Source: Streptomyces tropicalis
GTDB lineage: Bacteria; Actinomycetota; Actinomycetes; Streptomycetales; Streptomycetaceae
Reading direction: 5' to 3'
Assembly (NCBI RefSeq): GCF_029269835.1
Contig: NZ_JARJBB010000024.1
Span: forward strand, 1-64,000
DNA length: 64,000 nucleotides
A model generated the notes under the pieces. It did no database searches. It saw only the letters and a list, made by a program, of their open reading frames with translations, and was not told the DNA's origin. The translations under genes and the position numbers were made by a program. Position 1 is the first letter of the stretch. Every line of letters begins with the position of its first letter. Of the stretch, positions 60,438 to 64,000 are shown piece by piece.

Positions 60438-61025
60438 ATGACCCGCGTGATCGCCGGCCGGGCCGGTGGACGCCGTCTGACCGTCCCCCCGGGTAACGGC
60501 ACCCGCCCCACCTCCGACCGCGCGCGGGAGGGTCTCTTCTCCACCTGGCAGTCCCTGCTCGGCGGCCCCCTGGACGGCGAGCGGGTCCTCGACCTGTACG
60601 CCGGATCCGGCGCCGTCGGCCTGGAGGCGCTGTCCCGCGGCGCCGGGCACACCCTGCTGGTGGAGGCCGACGCCCGCGCCGCCCGCACCGTCCGGGACAA
60701 CGTCCGCAGCATCGGGCTCCCCGGCGCCGAGGTGCGCGCGGGCAAAGCGGAACAGATCGTCCGCACCGCCCCGCCGGAACAGCCGTACGACATCGTCTTC
60801 CTGGACCCGCCCTACGCCGTCTCCGACGACGATCTTCGCGAGATCCTGCTCACACTCCGCACCGGGGGCTGGCTCGCGGACGAAGCCCTCGTCACCGTGG
60901 AGCGCAGCACCAGAGGCGGCGAATTCCGGTGGCCCGACGGCTTCGACGCCGTCCGGGCCCGTCGTTACGGCGAGGGAACGTTTTGGTACGGTCGCGCCGC
61001 CTCTACGTGCGAAGACGCACGATGA
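60438..61025 (+). CDS. rsmD: 16S rRNA (guanine-966-N2)-methyltransferase
   Basis: A 195-residue SAM-dependent methyltransferase. Motifs are VIAGRAGGRRLTVPPGNGTR, VLDLYAGSGAVGLEALSRGA (SAM binding) and the catalytic DIVFLDPPYAVSD. ATG at 60438. It follows recG by 48 bp and overlaps an ATG (61022) upstream of coaD, so recG-rsmD-coaD are probably cotranscribed. Confidence 0.95.
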   Translation: MTRVIAGRAGGRRLTVPPGNGTRPTSDRAREGLFSTWQSLLGGPLDGERVLDLYAGSGAVGLEALSRGAGHTLLVEADARAARTVRDNVRSIGLPGAEVRAGKAEQIVRTAPPEQPYDIVFLDPPYAVSDDDLREILLTLRTGGWLADEALVTVERSTRGGEFRWPDGFDAVRARRYGEGTFWYGRAASTCEDAR

Positions 61026-61051
61026 CCGGACCGGAGAGCGAGGGATCACAA

Positions 61052-61531
61052 GTGCGCCGCGCCGTCTGCCCCGGGTCGTTCGACCCCATCACCAACGGGC
61101 ACCTCGACATCATCGCCCGTGCCTCCCGCCTGTACGACGAGGTCTACGTGGCGGTCATGATCAACAAGGCCAAGAAGGGCCTGTTCGGGATCGACGAGCG
61201 GATCGACCTCATCCGCGAGGTCACCGCCGAGTACGGGAACGTCCGGGTCGAGGCCTTCCACGGCCTGCTCGTCGACTTCTGCAAGCAGCGCGACATCCCC
61301 GCCATCGTCAAGGGCCTGCGCGCCGTCAGCGACTTCGACTACGAGCTGCAGATGGCCCAGATGAACAACGGCCTCTCGGGCGTCGAGACCCTCTTCGTGC
61401 CCACCAACCCCACCTACAGCTTCCTGTCGTCCTCCCTGGTCAAGGAGGTCGCGACCTGGGGCGGCGACGTCTCCCACCTGGTGCCGCCGCGGATCCTCCA
61501 GGCCCTCGGCGAACGCCTGAAGAAGGACTGA
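61052..61531 (+). CDS. coaD: Phosphopantetheine adenylyltransferase
   Basis: A 159-residue nucleotidyltransferase for coenzyme A. Motifs are CPGSFDPITNGHLDIIARAS (HxGH-type) and PTYSFLSSSLVKEVATWGGD (ISSS-type). GTG at 61052 has GAGGGA before it and gives the usual length. An earlier ATG at 61022, overlapping the rsmD stop, would add ten residues. Confidence 0.95.
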   Translation: MRRAVCPGSFDPITNGHLDIIARASRLYDEVYVAVMINKAKKGLFGIDERIDLIREVTAEYGNVRVEAFHGLLVDFCKQRDIPAIVKGLRAVSDFDYELQMAQMNNGLSGVETLFVPTNPTYSFLSSSLVKEVATWGGDVSHLVPPRILQALGERLKKD

Positions 61532-61680
61532 GCCCCCAGGGGGCGGCGCTCCCGGCCCCCGCCCCCGCCGGGCCGGCCGCGGAGTCTGACAGACCGTCAT
61601 CCGGTGTCCCGCCTCCGCTCCGGGGTCGTACAGTCGACCCGTCCGTCTCCAACACATCGGCAGAGAGTGGCGAGCACACC

Positions 61681-62793
61681 GTGGACGTGCAGAAGAAGCT
61701 CGACGAGATCGTCGCCGCGGTCTCCGGAGCCCGGTCCATGCCCATGTCGGCCTCGTGCGTGGTCAACCGCGCCGACCTGCTCGCGCTGCTCGGCGAGGTG
61801 CGCCAGGCCCTGCCCGGATCGCTCGCACAGGCCGAGGAGCTGATCGGCGGCCGCGAGCAGATGGTGGAGGACGCCCGGCGCGAGGCCGAGCGCATCATCG
61901 AGGGCGCGCACGTCGAACGCGGTTCGCTGATCTCCGACACCGAGGTCGCCCGCCGCTCCCAGGCGGAGGCCGACCGGATCCTCGGCCAGGCCCGCCAGGA
62001 GGCCGAGGAGGTCCGCGCCGACGCCGACGACTACGTCGACTCCAAGCTCGCCAACTTCGAGGTCGTCCTCACCAAGACCCTCGGCTCCGTCGGCCGCGGC
62101 CGGGAGAAGCTGCTCGGCACCGGTCCGGGGCTGGACGAGCACGGCTACGAGGACGAGGACGCCCCCGAGCGCAGCCACGACCCGGAGACCCTGCGCCGCG
62201 ACGCCGACGCCTACGTCGACGCCAAGCTCGGCGCCTTCGAGGCGGTCCTCGCCAAGACCCTGGAGGCCGTCGGCAAGGGCCGCCAGAAGCTGCACGGCCG
62301 GATCGCCACGGACGACCTCGGCGCCCTCGCCGACGACCTGACCTCCCTCCAGCACTCCAGCGACGAGGACTACCTCGCCGACCTCGCGGCCCTCGCGGAC
62401 GCCCCGGCCGGGCAGCCCGCCGCCCGGCAGCCGGCCTACGACCCCCGGACCGAGCCGGCGGCGCCGCCCGCTCCCGCGGTCCCGGCCGCCTACGGCTACG
62501 AGCAGCAGCCCGACCCGTACGCCGGCTACCCGCAGCAGGGTTACGGCGGACAGGACCCCTACGGCTATGAGCAGGCCGACCCCTACGCCTATCCCGGCTA
62601 CGACCCCCAGCAGGCCGCCTACGACCCGGCCGCGCTCCACGGGCAACAGCACCAGGCCGCCCTGGCGCACCAGCACCAGCACCAGGACCAGGACCCCCAG
62701 GCCTACGCGCTCGACGAGACCAGCCTCTTCGACACCGGCATGATCAGCCCGGAGCAGCTCCGGGCCTACGAGCAGGGGCGCGGGCTCCAGTAG
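61681..62793 (+). CDS. Coiled-coil protein with internal duplication, ATP-synthase-b/DivIVA-like
   Basis: A 370-residue protein. Residues 1-150 are helical and charged (AEELIGGREQMVEDARREAE). Two copies of a 34-residue unit occur: DADDYVDSKLANFEVVLTKT near residue 115 and DADAYVDAKLGAFEAVLAKT near residue 178. The rest is a Tyr/Gln/Pro/Gly-rich tail (YGYEQQPDPYAGYPQQGYGG) ending with a short helical motif SPEQLRAYEQGRGLQ. Similar Streptomyces proteins are annotated as DivIVA- or ATPase-like, possibly acting in polar growth; that is inference. GTG start. Confidence 0.8.
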   Translation: MDVQKKLDEIVAAVSGARSMPMSASCVVNRADLLALLGEVRQALPGSLAQAEELIGGREQMVEDARREAERIIEGAHVERGSLISDTEVARRSQAEADRILGQARQEAEEVRADADDYVDSKLANFEVVLTKTLGSVGRGREKLLGTGPGLDEHGYEDEDAPERSHDPETLRRDADAYVDAKLGAFEAVLAKTLEAVGKGRQKLHGRIATDDLGALADDLTSLQHSSDEDYLADLAALADAPAGQPAARQPAYDPRTEPAAPPAPAVPAAYGYEQQPDPYAGYPQQGYGGQDPYGYEQADPYAYPGYDPQQAAYDPAALHGQQHQAALAHQHQHQDQDPQAYALDETSLFDTGMISPEQLRAYEQGRGLQ

Positions 62794-62837
62794 GCCGCCG
62801 CCCGCGCGGCCGCCCCGGGCGCCCGTGAAGGGCCGGA

Positions 62838-62867
62838 TTGGGCCGTGAGCGAAAGGTCCAGTATCCT
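62838..62867 (+). promoter_or_regulatory. Promoter of the YceD-rpmF-rnc group
   Basis: TTGGGC, 18-bp spacer, TATCCT, about 90 nt before the first ATG. Confidence 0.5.
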
Positions 62868-62959
62868 GGCTCTTCGGTCGCGCGTACGTCCGCGATCACC
62901 GCTGCCCGGGGACACCGCAGGGCAGCGTTTTCCCCGAGCCCAATGGATCGAAAGCAGGA

Positions 62960-63613
62960 ATGGCCGCCAACGCACGCCTCGACCACCGCAAGCCTCTCGT
63001 GTTCGACACGCACGAGCTGGGGCGGCGTCCCGGTGCGCTGCAGCGCCTGACCCGTGAGGTCCCGGCTCCCCGGGATCTCGGGATCCAGGGAGTCGTCGGA
63101 GTGCCGGAAGGCGCCCCGGTGGAGCTCGAGCTCCGGCTCGAGTCGGTCATGGAAGGGGTGCTCGTCACGGGCACCGCCCGTGCACAGGCCGAGGGGGAGT
63201 GCGTAAGGTGTCTGGAGCCGGTCGGGCTGGAGCTCGACGCGGACTTCCAGGAGATGTTCTCGTACCCTGACGCCGACGAGCGGGGCCGCGTGACTGCGGA
63301 ACCGGACGCCGACGCCGAGGAGGACGAGGACAGGCTCCTCCTCGAGGACGGACTCTTCGACCTCGAACCCGTGCTGCGCGATGCGGTGGTGCTCGCACTG
63401 CCGATGCAGCCGGTGTGCCGGGAGGACTGCCCGGGCCTGTGTTCCGAGTGCGGAGCGCGGCTCGCGGACGACCCGGACCACCACCACGACGCCGTCGACA
63501 TCCGTTGGGCGGCACTGCAGGGACTCGCCGAGACCATGACGGACGGCGAGAAGGACGAGATGAGCGGCGACGCGCCTCGATCAGCACGCGTCGACGAGAA
63601 GCAGGAGAAGTAG
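62960..63613 (+). CDS. YceD/DUF177 family protein
   Basis: A 217-residue protein. A zinc-like cysteine set appears: CVRCLEPV in the middle and CREDCPGLCSECG at the end. DUF177/YceD genes are conserved just upstream of rpmF in bacteria and are linked to rRNA processing or 50S assembly. ATG at 62960. It ends 2 bp before rpmF. Confidence 0.92.
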   Translation: MAANARLDHRKPLVFDTHELGRRPGALQRLTREVPAPRDLGIQGVVGVPEGAPVELELRLESVMEGVLVTGTARAQAEGECVRCLEPVGLELDADFQEMFSYPDADERGRVTAEPDADAEEDEDRLLLEDGLFDLEPVLRDAVVLALPMQPVCREDCPGLCSECGARLADDPDHHHDAVDIRWAALQGLAETMTDGEKDEMSGDAPRSARVDEKQEK

Positions 63614-63615
63614 CC

Positions 63616-63789
63616 GTGGCTGTTCCGAAGCGGAAGATGTCGCGCAGCAACACGCGCCACCGCCGGTCGCAGTGGAAGGCTGCGGTCCCCACCCTGGTTG
63701 CGTGCGAGCGCTGCCACGAGCCCAAGCAGCAGCACATCGCGTGCCCGTCTTGCGGCACTTACAACAAGCGCCAGGTCCTCGAGGTCTGA
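63616..63789 (+). CDS. rpmF: Ribosomal protein bL32
   Basis: A 57-residue protein, VAVPKRKMSRSNTRHRRSQW with CERCHEP and CPSCGTY zinc pairs. GTG start with AGGAG upstream. It is between YceD and rnc, the conserved bacterial order. Confidence 0.96.
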   Translation: MAVPKRKMSRSNTRHRRSQWKAAVPTLVACERCHEPKQQHIACPSCGTYNKRQVLEV

Positions 63790-63796
63790 GCGGCTG

Positions 63797-64000
63797 GTGA
63801 GAGGCACCGTGTCCACTGCCAAGAAGGCGGATGACGCCAAGGCGGACCCCACCGCCAGGAAAAAGTCGGACAACACGGCCTCGTCCCACACGCTTCTGGA
63901 AGGGCGGCTCGGCTATCGGCTCGAGTCCGCCCTTCTGGTGCGTGCGCTGACCCACCGTTCCTACGCATACGAGAACGGCGGTCTGCCCACCAACGAGCGG
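63797..64000 (+). CDS. rnc: Ribonuclease III, N-terminal part (cut by the window end)
   Basis: The frame opens with GTG at 63797 (VRGTVSTAKKADDAKADPTA) and reaches the RNase III start ALLVRALTHRSYAYENGGLP TNER at the last base, just before the catalytic LEFLGD motif that should follow. In S. coelicolor this is AbsB, a double-strand RNase that also affects antibiotic production. The start may instead be GTG 63809. Only 68 codons are visible. Confidence 0.92.
   Translation, partial: MRGTVSTAKKADDAKADPTARKKSDNTASSHTLLEGRLGYRLESALLVRALTHRSYAYENGGLPTNER

Overview
This is about 64 kb of a very GC-rich chromosome with strong third-position GC, many GTG starts, few mobile features and a gene order that matches what I remember of the Streptomyces coelicolor core chromosome (proline catabolism, leuB, ilvE, cimA, accB-accE, conservons cvn1/cvn2, gltX, tRNA-Gln/Glu, ndgR, leuCD, hupS, gpsA, ddlA, thiL-thiD, rpmB, recG, rsmD, coaD, rpmF, rnc). 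I read it as a Streptomyces species. No insertion sequence, prophage, CRISPR array or rRNA is visible.

Layout. 0.2-2.4 kb: an MFS exporter divergent from a TetR regulator. 2.4-6.4 kb: PucR-type regulator divergent from proline dehydrogenase and P5C dehydrogenase. 6.4-7.2 kb: a long spacer with a 43-residue small gene. 7.2-9.7 kb: leuB and ilvE. 9.9-15.3 kb: an operon-like group of a divergent urease (gamma-beta fusion plus alpha), agmatine deiminase, TetR regulator and an MHS-family permease, with a palindrome in front. 15.3-17.2 kb: a leader with a good intrinsic terminator, then citramalate synthase. 17.3-20.8 kb: a broken VOC gene, a membrane protein, YceI and a secreted M15-like peptidase. 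21.1-22.9 kb: acyl-CoA carboxylase beta and epsilon subunits.

23.2-33.7 kb: two tandem conservons on the minus strand, each ABCD. Their GTPase genes are nearly identical in blocks, as expected after gene conversion. 34.3-38.6 kb: a small duplicated-motif gene, seven 32-bp hairpin repeats, FAA hydrolase overlapping gltX, a HAD hydrolase, then five tRNA genes (Gln-Glu-Glu-Gln-Glu). 38.9-41.9 kb: ndgR divergent from leuCD. 42.2-50.6 kb: hupS, cofC, acyltransferase, gpsA, ddlA, a lipoprotein, thiL-thiD and rpmB. 50.8-52.7 kb: a FakA/DAK2-like protein.

52.8-58.0 kb is the most accessory-looking part: an HSP90-family ATPase translationally coupled to a large TPR protein. It sits between the DAK2 gene and recG, which I remember as neighbours in S. 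coelicolor. The TPR gene carries a frameshift in an 8-C run and His/Asp-rich tandem repeats. 58.2-64 kb is housekeeping: recG, rsmD, coaD, a coiled-coil protein, YceD/DUF177, rpmF and the start of rnc.

Together the window holds branched-chain amino acid synthesis (leuB, ilvE, cimA, ndgR, leuCD) in several separate units, nitrogen scavenging (proline, agmatine and a urease-like enzyme), lipid precursor supply (AccB/AccE, acyltransferase, GpsA, CoaD) and signalling by conservons.
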